Source: Artemia franciscana (Eukaryota > Arthropoda > Branchiopoda > Anostraca > Artemiidae). Taken from it: a stretch of 64,000 nucleotides of DNA. The notes under the pieces were generated by a model that saw nothing but the letters and a program-made list of their open reading frames with translations, had not been told where the DNA came from and did not search any database. Below are positions 23,691 to 35,615 of this stretch, in pieces (positions within the stretch are counted from its first letter, which is position 1; every line of letters begins with the position of its first letter). The stretch is taken from NCBI RefSeq assembly GCF_032884065.1, contig NC_088873.1, positions 1,054,001 to 1,118,000 on the forward strand, given 5' to 3'. The translations under genes were made by a program, and so were the position numbers.

Positions 23691-26600
23691 AACATTAGTT
23701 TGACCTTTTAACGTTTTATTTGACTTTTTACTTTTTATTTGACGTTTTTTGGATTTAGTCAGCATTGCCAGTCAACTTTTTTCAATTTAATACAAGGTTT
23801 GATGATGTCAGGCTAGCTAGCTTTTTAACCCACTTCTGATATTTATAACCAAATTTAGCCTAAGCTAATCTAAACTAACCTAAACTAGGATAATTTAAAT
23901 ATATTTTATTTAGTTATTTATAATTTATAATAATCGTAATGAATTTATAATTTTTAGTTATTTATAAATTATAATTTATTCATATAAACATAATTTGTAT
24001 CTTTGGGCTAGTAATAATTGTTCGTCTTCTTTATATGGAGTTGTTAGTCTTGTGATAACTTTACAAAAAGAAGTGAGAGGCACCGGAAAACGGTTACTGG
24101 TGAATAGCACTTTCAAAACTGTTCTCTACGGATTGAATTTTTATTTTTAATTATTGTGCTCGTTTCCGTTTTTTTCTCTTTGTTCGGATCTTTGCCCGTT
24201 TTTATCAGAAAAATGTCCTTTTTTGGAAATTTAACTTATTTTATCTTCAAGCGTAATGTTTAAACCCTGGAACAGTCTGTTACTACTAGACTTCCTGAAA
24301 GAATTTGTTACGTTATTTCAAACCATAAAGTGTGGAAGGCATACATTTTCAAAGTATGCTGGGTAATTTAAATTTTGACATGGCCATTCATAGCCAGAGG
24401 TTAAATTTGAAGCAAAATTTTTGTATTCTTGAACAACCATCTTTGACTTTCTTTAAGGACACTCTTCGGTATCCCTTGTATCCCTATTTTTTTACAATTC
24501 TATGTACCATCCCCATCTAAACTTATGTTAAAACAAGAAGAAAACAATCGAGATGAACGCCACTTTTGAAGTTAATCACAAATAAAAATAAAATAATTAA
24601 AATAAAAACAAAAACATAAATAAATAAAATAATTGTAAATTATAATAGTTATAAAGTAGTTATAAATAAAATAGCTATATTATATTACAGTTAATAGTTT
24701 TATATTATAAAATAGTTATAAATAAAATAAACGTTAATCATAAATAAACTTTTATATAATGTAGTAATTCTATAAAAAGATAAAACACATGAAGAAATTA
24801 ACCTCTTGATTATTATACTTCATATTTTCAGGTTTCACATTCTTCATACGACTTAGCAGAAAAGAGAGAGACAAAAAAAAATATTCTGAATCAGCTGAAA
24901 TTAGAACGAATAAACTCAGATTGCTTGGAACCGGATTCTAGAACTGTTTTTTTGTTTTATGTTGGCTTCTTCAAAATAGCTTTAAATCAATCAACCATCT
25001 GAATCCTTTTATTCATTTCGAAAGCCAATTCCACCACGGTGAGCTAATCCGAGCAACAAGTAACTAGGGAGAATTTTTTCTATTATATTTCAGACCAATA
25101 ATACTAGCCATGAAGCTAGGAAACATCTTGTTGCAACAAGAATTGCTTTTTCCGTGGACATACTAAGGACCTGACGACATTTAAAAATAGTGCTCTGTAA
25201 ACATTTTAAATTGGTTTTTCATTAGAACATGTCACCCGCTGATTTTGTTTATGTTCCATGATTATTCGACTTTTTCATGCTTTCACAACCTTAGTCAAAA
25301 TAAATTAATTTATATTTAGATTTTCGTCGATTTCGGTAGACATCATATAACACTTGTTTTAATTAAAGGTCTTGGCATATCAAATTTCTAATTCTAGAGA
25401 AAATACAATTTCTTTTATTTCCAGATTTTCACTAAAATCAGGCCCTAAGGTGCAGGGGCAGATCTAGTGCAAAATTTTGGAAGGGAGCCAATGGGACAAG
25501 GGCAATAAGTAAATTCTCAAGAGGGAAGGTGTATTATGACAAGGGCGCCAATAATGACCAAATTGACAAATTTATTTAAAAAGAAAGAGTCAAAAACCAA
25601 AAGAAAACAAAGAATTAGGACTCCAGAAAAATCTCAGGTGGTGGGCCCCCTTCGTCCCTATAGATACACCAGTGCTTCAGTATCTTGGCCTTAGTACATT
25701 GGAATCTAAAATCATAGTAGAATTCGCTGATTTAGGAAACCAAATAAACAGTGGCCCTTATAAGTAGTATCGCTATAATAGATGCAGGGGATAAACCCTT
25801 ATATGGGCATTAAATCTTGCCAATACTCCGATGACCACAGCTTATTTAGACATTATAGGTTGCCTATAGTCCAGGAGTTACGCCTGAGACTTGTCCTGGT
25901 TAAATGTTAGCATACAGAACTTGAAAAACAACAATTTTGGAGGTGGTTCAGTTACATAATTTTTGAATATATACTGGTTGTTTATAATTTATTCGTATCA
26001 GTTTTGAAATATCCTTCAAACAGCAGATTTTCAAATTTAAGATATATTAAGAATTTATGGCTTACCTATTTTTCCTTTAAGTAATATAAAAATTCAAATT
26101 TCTCATAGATCATATTTAAATGAAAAAAAAATTCGTTTATCCAATGTGGCTCCAATAAATGCACAAATTGAACTGGAAAAACGGTAATACACGCAAAGTG
26201 GGGTTAAAGGGGTCGAAACTTTATATTCTATTCTGTCAGCCTGGATACCTTAGGTGTATTCCAACGTTAAACAGGGATAATTTGCTCGGCAATTGAAGAC
26301 AGCTAATTGGGTTTAAACATTCAAATGGAAAGATATTTTGATGAAAGTAAAAAGGAAGATAATAAAAATAATACCAAAAGGAAAATACAAATATATTAAT
26401 TAACAGTGAAATATGCTTATTCAAAGAGGGTTGAATTAAAGCGATCGTATATATAAGTTAACATTAAAAAATAGATTGGGAGAGGGGGAAGGAGCTTATG
26501 TGGTGCTGTCAACGGACCGAATACTTTTTTTTATCCATTAGGTATATTTTGAATAAACTCTTATGCATCACTTACTAGGATAAGATTTCGAGAGTTTACC

Positions 26601-26985
26601 AATAGCATACTCGACTTTTCTGTGTCTTTCATAGTACTTTTTTGAATAAAAACAAAAGCGGGTTACGCACTGTGATTTTATTTATTTATCTGGACTTCAT
26701 TTAAATATTTATTGTCTTGCACCTATATATCTTAAATTTTAATCTATTGAACTTGATGGCACGGGTATGGTTTTCAAGGGTTATAGGTGGTGAAAGGAGA
26801 ACTGAAAAATATGAGTTTAGGTTAACTTCCAAAAATCATATCAACCATGTGACACACACCATTCGTGATAAAATCGTTATACCAGCATCATGAATACCGT
26901 GTGCAGGGTTGCCACTCAATGAAAAAATCTCTATATTCTTGAAAAAATCACTAGATTACCACATGAATCACTAAATTATTGAATA
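23691..26985. other. AT-rich intron sequence
   Basis: No coding exon recognised. Low-complexity AT tracts lie at about 23870-24000 and 24580-24760 (repeated ATAAATAAAATA and TAGTTATAAA words). A possible MITE at 25457-25677 is listed separately. Confidence 0.5.
25457..25677. mobile_element. possible hAT-like MITE
   Basis: The left end CAGGGGCAGATCTAG and the reverse complement of the right end (CACTGGTGTATCTATAG) make an imperfect inverted repeat about 220 bp apart, with GGGAGCC and GGGCCCCC just inside. No matching target duplication is visible, so this is weak. Confidence 0.3.
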
Positions 26986-26989
26986 GAAC

Positions 26990-27062
26990 ACATACACACA
27001 TAGACACAAACACGAAAACACACACACATACGCACACACACACACACGGACACACGCACACA

Positions 27063-27102
<40 letters not shown>

Positions 27103-27140
27103 TGTCTGTCACGTGTGTCTGTGTGTCTGTGTGTGTTAAT
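26990..27140. repeat. (CA)n microsatellite with TG tail
   Basis: Long runs of CACACA interrupted by CATA, CGCA and GACA words from 26990 to about 27100, then GTCTGTCTGTC and GTGTGTCTGTGTGT to about 27137. The opposite-direction tail can fold back on the CA tract. The frame across it is not a gene. Confidence 0.9.
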
Positions 27141-27322
27141 AACTATTTTTTTTAACATGCACGTGTTTTAAATGATACGAAAATATGGCTCGTTAATACT
27201 CCGTTTTTCGACTATATAAAACATTACTAATTTCATAATGAAAATAAATTCTATTATTATTCTAGGTTAGTCTAGCAGAGTTGTCACCACCAACTCAGGG
27301 GGCATGCAACCTTTTTGTGGGT

Positions 27323-30300
27323 ATGGAGAATCCACCACTAAAATTTCAGGATGATTACCATGTGGACTCATCCTCCATTAACAACTAGCTAGAATTTTAT
27401 GACAAACTATTGAAAGATTTTTTTGGAGGGGTGAGTTGAGATAATGTATTTTATAATAATCACCTTAATGACATATCCTCTGATAACAACGACTAAGACC
27501 CAGAGTGAATTAACAAATTTTTGAAAGAATGTTTAGGAGATGCAAATTTGACTTCCTTCACTATATGAATGGACATTCCCCCAGCTCAACCAATTACCGT
27601 TGAAGAATAGGGTATAACAGGGGATGATGATGCTTGGCTTGACCAACTCAGTCCCAATACTAATAAAATATTGGAAGCTGTATATGGAGAGGCAAATGAA
27701 ACTCCCCTCAATGTTTCAACGGAGAGGTCAGATAATAGTCTTACTCAGCCAAGTGCATTTCCACGGGGTTTTGGATGTCGATTTTGTTCAACCAGATGCC
27801 TGCGAAGAGCAGGGTTTGTCAGAGGATGATTTTGGATCGACTGGCCAGCTCGGCCGAATAAACATAACATTTGGGAGATTACTCTAGAGAGGTGATTGCA
27901 ACTCCTTCAGTATATCAATGGATATTACCTAATCTCAGACAAGTACCTTGAAGAGGGATGTGTACCAGAGAATAATTTTTCTTTGGCAGACCGTCTCAGT
28001 CCAGATAATGTCTAAGATATGCTGAGTGAACTTGGAGATTTCACCCGAGAGTTGAACCTACTTATAGACATTGACATTGAAACAGGACAGAGTGGTATTG
28101 GTGTAATAGGGGAAAGCTCTGCAACGTCCACTGTATTATAAGAATTTTATTTGTCAAACTCTGCCTTGCAAAATATAATGTTTGTACGGCTGCGTTTCAG
28201 GATCTGTTTAATACACTGATGTCGGGGGATATTATCACAGATCCCATGGGCAGAGTACACTCCTGTATAGGCATGATTCAATCCCTTCTTGAATGACATA
28301 TTTGAGAATGGGGAGAGAGAGACATTATAAAAGTATCCATTGTAAAAATTGTTATATTTAAATGAAAATTCGGGTGATTTATATTCTGACTATTTACAAA
28401 CTGAAATGATAACAATTCACTCACACTTGGAAAATTTTGAAGGTGTGCTTATGGAGTGGGAAGATAGTATTTTCACAAAACTGAATAACTATAATGAGAG
28501 GGGAGTGGTTTTATTTATTGGAAATTTAAATGTAAAAATTTGTATATTTAAGAACATTTTGTTTGAAGATACGGGATTTGGAGAGTGCTATAGTTTTAAA
28601 TTATAATTCAGGATCAGAGGGATGTAAAGGTCTACAACGAATTTATTTCCGTACATGGCTTCAGTGTTTCAAGTATACATTTCTTATAGCTGCCCACAAA
28701 CCCCGGAAAGAGAATGCTACTAAGACAAAGTTGGGCAAATTTACACTTAATGGAGATAGGAAGGGGCAGAGTTTCCTAAAGTAGATTTCAGTTGTCTAAA
28801 TGGTCAATATCCAGTAACACTTATGGAGACAAATACTTTTTAGTGGGATAATGAACATTTAAAAATTGTACTGTTTTACAATATAGTACAAAATTTTAGA
28901 AGAGTGAGCACAGTAATAAAAAGGGGATGCTATATCCAGTGAGAGCCCCGTACATTGAATCAGTGAAGCACTGGTTATTGCTTCTTTATGCGACTACTCA
29001 GAACCAGTTTCAGTTAGTCATTTTAATCCAATAGCAGATATTAGTCAGGTTTTGGGAGAGAGAAAAATTTTTGGGGTGTATGCTATTATGATCCAACAAG
29101 TCTTCCTCAATTTCTTAGTGAATTAAAGCTAAAGCATCATATGAGACACTGTTAACGTCATGGGTATGTGGAAAAGTTTTGTAGTGACAAGGCAATGTTA
29201 CGTTTCAAGAACCTTCAAAATTAACTCTTAAAGAGTGACAAGATCATCTTAGACTGCGGAGCCAAACTCACCGATGTGTGTGATCCATCAATCTTAAATC
29301 GTGCTCAAGAACGTAAACCTATTGCGGTCTCTTACACCCATGCCCACAGAGACTTGTATAATACTATGCTATTGGTAGAGGTATTTGAGACACTGGGTGG
29401 GGAAAATTGTATGCGCACAACCATGATTTCACTTATTAAAACAGCAAATAAGGCGAATTCACGGTTGTGCAACGTTAATCACCCAATAACTCTGTCACCC
29501 GAGGACAGTTTCGCCATTAAAATTAACATATGTGTTGGGTTTGTAAGAAGAACATTGTTGAGGGTAGTGAGGGAATATCAGTCTGCGACCATGACCATTT
29601 AAGCAATCCAATTTAATCCAGAAGGAGTAACTTTCGTGGACTGGCTCATACATCATGTAATTTAAAAGGTAGACAATAATGATTAAAGCCTGTTCAAATT
29701 CACAATTTCAATTATGATTCAAAATTCATTTTAACAGCGACGGCACGTTTTCAGAAAGGTGAAGTTTGCAGATGGTGCATGGGTAGTTGGTTCTTGTAAT
29801 ATAATACCAAAATCATCTGAAAAGCTGCTAGTATTAGATCTTCTATGGAGAACGATAGATAATGGTAATATGTGCTTTAATAAAGTCCTTTTTTAGGTTC
29901 CTATAGTTTTTTCCCCTAAATCACTGAGTCAGTTGATTCAAGTACTGAAAGTGACAACTTTAATACTTTCCCCCTCCTTAATCAGTGTTATTCCAGATGA
30001 TGAAATATATGACATATAACGTGTAAAGGCATATACCCGTATGAATAATAAAGCTCCATCCCGAGGCTACGTGAGGAAAAATTGCCGCCCATCGAAGCGT
30101 TTTATGATTATCTTCACGATCGTCAATGCACCACTGCCGACTACAAATCTGCTATAACGTTTTGGGCAAAGTGAGGGTGTAAAAAGTGGAGGATAATTCG
30201 AAAATGCACTTGTCAAGTGATGTATTGACGTTATTGGATATTTTGTATATGAACACGGACAAAATCTATCAGGAATTTGGGTTGGATCAACTCCTCATTT

Positions 30301-31833
30301 GCTGATGGATTTAATTCTACAAATCAGTTGTAAAAAATAGGTCTATTGACCCGCGTAAATCAGCATCTATTTGTAGAGATATTAATGAGGGTAGGGTATT
30401 CTTTCCGTGGGGATCGTACCTTAGAAACTGATCCAGCTGGACATAGCACCGGTGAAAAGTCAGGTGCAGTTTTTCTAGGTGTGAATTCCCTTTATCCGTC
30501 GACAATATCTCACTACTATTTTTCATGTACTAATTAACAATGGCTTGACAATCCTTGTTCTCGAGATTTCCCCGACGTTACTACCGTTTAGGGGAATGGA
30601 AGGCAGGGATGGTTGTTTGAAATTGATGGTGAAATACTGTTGGAACTTCATGACTTGGTAAACTATTTTGTTTTTCAATGCATAAACAGACTATTGATGG
30701 CGGAATTTTTGAGTCCATTTTATTTATCATTGGTAGATGATGGGGTTGTGCACTGGACAATTTCAAAAAAAAATATCGCTGACCTTGATCCAAAACAATA
30801 TATCGTTGGTCTTCATGTTCCTTTGCGATGGATTGTAGCCAACGGCTTCATGGTAACAAGAATTCATAGAGCCGTCGAATTTGATCAAAAGCCATACCAT
30901 TTATGTGCCATAACTTATTTGATCATAAACCATAAAACCTTTATTGAGACTTTTGTCAGTAAATGTTCAGAAGTGAAAACAAAGGATGAAAAAGAAATCT
31001 ACAAACTCATTTTAAATTCAGCCTTCGGTAAAATGTGTAAGATTGTCCGCGATAGGAATTCGATGTAACGCTGTAACCAGCCCAAAAGAATGGGCTCTAA
31101 TCATAGCCGATCCCAGCTTCACATCATTCAGTATCGCAGACTCCAATATGTTTCTCTCACATTGGAAGCAAAATGTAATTTAAGTACAAATATTTCTGGT
31201 GGTAACCCAATTACAGAAATCTAAGAATCTCATGTTGTCATTTTTACAATGTTTGTAAGCTCCAATGGCCGAGGGAGGGGGAAGGTCAAATATGTTATGG
31301 AGACACTGATTCACCCCTGTTAAAAATTAAAGCTGATAATTTATTTTATTATTTGTAAAATGGTAAGTACATTACTTCTCGAATGGACTTACCAAATGGG
31401 ATGATTCCATTTATCCGGAGCTAGTGATGCACCAAGCCCCAAATCAATTATTATTGCTAAAACCTGAGACAGGAAGCAACTTGACATCCTGTGGTGTAAT
31501 TTCAGGTCCGAAAGTGTACTGTGCATAAACGCACAATAAATATATAAATCAAGTCTGCAAGGGGTGTGTACACACTATTATTTCGATATGAGTGTTTAAA
31601 GAAACTGTTTGGAAAGTAGTTTAGTTCCAAGAACTAAAGTCATGGCAATTCATTCTTTAAAATTTAAAAATTACACAGTCAGGGTAGAAAAAACTGCCGT
31701 ATCAGCCATATCGGACAAATTCTATGTACGTGAGGGTAGTGTGAAGGTACTACCCCATGGGCATTACCGTAGTTCAGATCGAAAAAAATGTGTAGAGTTT
31801 ATAAAACATCTCGGTTTGGAGAAACTAACTTAA
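27323..31833 (+). pseudogene. polB: protein-primed DNA polymerase B of the Polinton, broken
   Basis: This enzyme would copy the element from a protein primer. Motifs appear in the right order but in different frames. A CxxC starts at 29533 with DHDHLS and later FRGLAHTSCN (29575-29660), a nuclease-like zinc module typical of these polymerases. KLPPIEAFYDYLHD lies near 30085, and motif A (NSLYPS) at 30484-30501 with Gly (30478-30480) where the catalytic Asp is expected. Motif B NSAFGK is at 31015-31032, motif C YGDTDS at 31296-31313, and the C-terminal PHGHYR near 31755. At least four frameshifts and several in-frame stops separate them. The start at 27323 (first ATG of an acidic N-terminal region) is uncertain; the part before about 29270 is poorly recognisable. 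The motif A substitution alone would abolish activity. Confidence 0.82.
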
Positions 31834-31839
31834 AATCAT

Positions 31840-32399
31840 TAGTAATAGGTTGGTGGTGGGAAGATTTTTTATCAATATGTTCCATGTGTATGCATCGCAT
31901 AATTATTTTATTTTCAATGTATTTTTATATATCTTTAAAATAAAAGAAAACATTCTTTAAGATTGTTTTCGCCACCACGCCCACTTCCATCCCAGGATGG
32001 GGGGGATTCAGCCTTTGTCCGGCCACCGGCAGCGGTCACCTCACCCTACCGGGGGAAAGACTTTTTTCTTAGTGTATTTGTGATATTTTTCTGTTGATTA
32101 AAAATGTTTTATAAATGAAAATAAGTGTTTTTTAAAATGTGATTTTATTGTACCGATGAAAGATGTTGTATATTTATTGTGAAATAAAACAAGTGTTTTT
32201 AAACTGTGATACTTATGTGTTGATTAAAATATATTGCGTATTTATTGTAAAAATAGAAGAGAATATTTATTTTTCTAAATTCTTGTTGTTGTTCTTGAAC
32301 ATGGTACTAGGACTGATAGGGAAGTTGTTTATTCATTTTACAACTACAGTTTACAGCTAGTTATACGGCAACGGCAACAATATGTATCTATTTAAAACA
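31840..32399 (+). other. Polinton inter-gene spacer with a GC-rich patch
   Basis: AT-rich except for 31970-32065, which is conspicuously GC-rich (CCCAGGATGGGGGG, GTCCGGCCACCGGCAGCGG). No gene recognised; missing capsid or protease genes were not found here. Confidence 0.4.
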
Positions 32400-33016
32400 C
32401 CCTTCAGACTTTTCTTTGTGGTCCACCAATGTCGGGCAAAACAACACTTTTAACAAAATTAATTGAAAATTGCAATAAAATATTTTTAGAAAAACAGAAG
32501 GAACCTACTGGTGCAACAGTGTTTGGCAAAAGTCATAAGATAAAATAAAAGCTATTGCACCAGCCACAAAATTCATGCTGGGACTTGATCTGTCCAAAAT
32601 TATGGGACCAAATCCATGATTGATTATTGATGATTATTGATTATTGATCACAGAAAATGCTACAATTTTTTACTGCCCGCTCACGTAATGAACAGATTCC
32701 CATAACACTAGTTCTATACAATCTTTTTTTTTTCAAGCCAATGTATGAGAACATCTGACTTGCATTCTACCTACTATATCACTTACAGGGTTTTTCGTGA
32801 TTCTAGTTCTCCGAAAACTCTCAATAAACAATTAATTTATCTCGATGCTCCAAAATTTCTACTTTCAGCATATAGTCAGGCAACATATAAACCCTATAGT
32901 TACATTCTATTGGATCTCAACCAGAAAACACCCAAGAATCTGCGTCGCAGAAATTTTTGACAACGAAATTAGCGTATACCTTCCAGCGAACATAAAAAAG
33001 GTCATTAGTTCTCATT
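32400..33016 (+). pseudogene. FtsK/HerA-type packaging ATPase of the Polinton, broken
   Basis: A Walker A motif GPPMSGKTT is encoded at 32420-32446 in a frame that continues for about 30 codons and then stops. Homologous sequence resumes in other frames: SRNEQIPITLVLYNLFFF near 32675-32730 (the strand after Walker B, ending in the QNLF-like sensor region), then a segment at 32745-32960 holding the conserved ILLDLNQKTPKNLR near its end. In capsid-forming relatives this protein pumps DNA into the particle. Two or more frameshifts and an internal deletion before 32600 make it non-functional. A short C-terminal piece may continue to about 33016. Confidence 0.72.
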
Positions 33017-33331
33017 TTGACACTGAAGAAGCTACATGAAAATAGACATTTATTCTCCGTTCTAAGCAGCTCAAAACCGGCACTTAGGAAAACCATACTC
33101 AAATTTAGTATTGACCAAGAATTCTTCAATAACGTACCTGGACTTTGTTTAAACTTGACCGAAGGGAATATTCAATTGCCAGAAATAGCTAAGCAACAGA
33201 CAAAGCAACATTGTTCCATTTTATTTGCCCTGGCTTGCAAAAAGAAAGGAAAAGATTTTAAAAGGAAACGTCTTCTCCAAACATGTGGTAGCTTTTTTCC
33301 ACTTTTACTACCAATAATTTCAGGACTTTAA
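33017..33331 (+). CDS. small Polinton protein, basic with hydrophobic C-terminus
   Basis: About 104 codons are open. The layout is an N-terminal segment with KALRK-like basic residues (PALRKTILKFS), a middle containing LCLNLTEGNIQLP, a lysine-rich stretch (KKKGKDFKRKRLLQ) and a C-terminus of prolines and leucines (FFPLLLPIISGL). Small proteins of this shape commonly sit next to the ATPase in Polintons and adenovirus-like elements, where a DNA-condensing or minor virion role has been suggested; I infer the same class here. The stop codon coincides with the LINE junction near 33322-33331, so the true end may have been altered by that insertion. Confidence 0.55.
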   Translation: MTLKKLHENRHLFSVLSSSKPALRKTILKFSIDQEFFNNVPGLCLNLTEGNIQLPEIAKQQTKQHCSILFALACKKKGKDFKRKRLLQTCGSFFPLLLPIISGL

Positions 33332-33912
33332 ATTGTAGGGGTTTTTTAGTTCCCAGGATGATCCTATCGATGTAGTTCATAAACTATCTTGTCATGTCGT
33401 TGGATTCTGTGAGACTTTTCTTACAGACCTGACTCCTCAGGTTGTTTTTCCTGGATATCAATTTATTTTTAAAAACCGATTGACTAGGCACCAAGGTGGT
33501 TTAGCAGTATTAGTTAAAGAAGGAATCTCTTTTCGACGCATTGCAAAGCTGGAAGGTTCTCATGAGGAAATGCTTCTTGAAGTAATGGTGAATGAAATTA
33601 GTCTTTAAAAAAGAGATGTTTTTTGCGTAGTATACCAACCGCCTTCTTTTCCATTCAAGTTTTTCCTCTCTAAGCCCCATGATTTTTCGCATCAGCCCCA
33701 TTTGCAAAGTAAAGATGTTATCCTTTCCGGAGATTTCAATATTCCGGACCTTCTAGAAGCTTCAAATGAATCTTCTGTTGAGTTATTGTCTTCTTGCTTT
33801 TCTGCGTATCTGCTTCCTACTTGCCTGATACCTACAAGAATTTCACCTAGTTCTGCTTTTCTCATTGATAATATTTTTACATCTTTACCAATTCAAGCAA
33901 ATTTTGCTGTTT
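33322..33912 (+). pseudogene. LINE, endonuclease domain (first part)
   Basis: An apurinic-type endonuclease of a non-LTR retrotransposon begins with TLNCRG at about 33325, followed by VVGFCETFL (catalytic Glu) near 33395, GGLAVLVKEG near 33500, SGDFNI at 33726-33743 and FLIDNIF near 33857. One stop (33606) interrupts it. The final strand is split by the TT-element at 33913 and continues at 35616 with SDISDHF. The upstream side of the junction is Polinton sequence, so the LINE inserted there, probably 5'-truncated. Clade is likely within the jockey/CR1 assemblage, not resolved. Confidence 0.8.
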
Positions 33913-35615
33913 CAAACAGTTCGTGGTAACGAACTGTAGTAAGGAGCGACCCGGCTCAATAGTAACCAAAACTCTAAAAAATGGAATTTTGATACCAATA
34001 CCTACATCAAAAGAATTGCACTTTAATGCTGATTTTAAATATATAAGTTTCATCAAGTTTAATCTTACTCATCAAAAGTTACGAGCCTGAGAAAATTTGC
34101 GTTATTTTAGAAAATAGGGGGAAACGCCCCCTAGAAGTCATAGAATCTTAACGAAAATCACACCATCAGATTCAACGTATCAGAGAACCCTACTGTAGAG
34201 GTTTCCAGCTCCTATCTACAAAAATGTGGAATTTTGTATTTTTTGCCAGAAGGCAGATCACGGGTGCGTGTTTATTTGTTTTTTTTTTTGTTGTTTTTTT
34301 CCCCCAGGTGTGATCGTATCGACCCAGTTGTCCTAGAATGTTGCAAGAGGGCTCATTCTAACGGAAATGAAAAGTTCTAGTGCCCTTTTTAAGTGACCAA
34401 AAAATTGGAGGGCGCCTAGGCCCCCTCCCATGCTAATTATTTTACCAAAGTCAACGGATCAAAATTCTGAGATAGCCATTTTATTCAACGTAGTCAAACA
34501 AACCTTATAACTATGTCTTTGGGGACGACTTACTCCCCCACAGTCCCCGTGGGAGGGGCAACAAGTTACAAACTTTGACCAGTGCTTACATATAGTAATG
34601 GCTATTGGGAAGTGTAGAGACGTTTTCAGGAGGACTTTTTTGGTTGGGGGGAGGGGTTGAGAAGAGGGGGATATGCTGGGGGAACTTTCCATCGATAATT
34701 TGTCATGGGGGAAGAAAATCTCCATGAAGGGAGCGCAGGATTTACTAGCATTATTTAAAAAAACAATGAAAAAATAAATATGAAAAAGTTCTTTCAGCTG
34801 GAAGTAAGGAACAGCATTAAAACTTAAAACAAACAGAAATTATTACCCATATGAGGGGCTCACCTCCTCCTAATACCTTGCTCTTTACGCTAAAGTATTT
34901 TTAGTAATTTCAACTATTTATTCTACGGCTTTTGTGATTCAGGGGTCATTCTTAATGAACTGGGACAAAATTTAAGCTTTAGTGTAAAGAGCGAGGTACT
35001 GACGAGGGGGCGAACCCCCTCATATATGTAATAAAAATATAAGAATACAAAAGTTCTTTACGTAAGCTAATTTATAAGTTACGTAAATCTTTTACTAATA
35101 AAAAGATTCGTAAAAAATTAAAAGTTCTAGTTGAATTTTTAATTAAGCAAAAAATCGGAGGGCAACTAGGCTTCCTCCCCCGCTCTTTTTTTCTCAAAAT
35201 CATTCAATCAAAATTATGAGAAAGCCATTTAGCAAAAAAAAATGCAAATTTCGTTTTAATTATTCCTCTGCGGAGAGCCAAAATCAAAACATGCATTGAT
35301 TCAAAAATGTTCAGAAATTAAATAAAAAAACTAGTTTTTTTAACTGAAAGTAAGGAGCGAAATTAAAACTTAAAACGAACAGAAATTACTTCGTATATGA
35401 AAGAGGCTGCTTCCTCATCAACGCCCCGCTCTTTACGCTAAAGTTTTTTACTGTTTTAAAAAGACGAATTGAGAGGAAGAGTCAAACTTTAGCGTAAAGA
35501 GCGGGGCGTTGATGAGGAAGCAGCCTATTTCATATACGAAGTAATTTCTGTTCGTTTTGAGTTTTAATGTCGCTCCTTACTTTCAGTTAAAAAAAACTTG
35601 TTTTTTTTATTTAAT
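33913..35615 (+). mobile_element. TT-element, complete copy inside the LINE endonuclease
   Basis: A 1703-bp copy, CAAACAGTTCG... to ...TTTATTTAAT. The host reading frame is GCT GTT T before it and TA AGT GAT after it, which together give an uninterrupted frame (A-V-L-S-D), so the insertion went between two T bases with no target duplication or loss. Palindrome arms are about 35317-35445 and 35484-35615. The inner module (GAAAGT/GGAAGTAAGGA...CTCTTTACGCTAAAGT) lies near 34800-34890. No protein-coding capacity. Confidence 0.9.

Noticed and set aside
26976-27158. Valine/cysteine repeat protein frame
   Set aside because: A reading of the (CA)n microsatellite.
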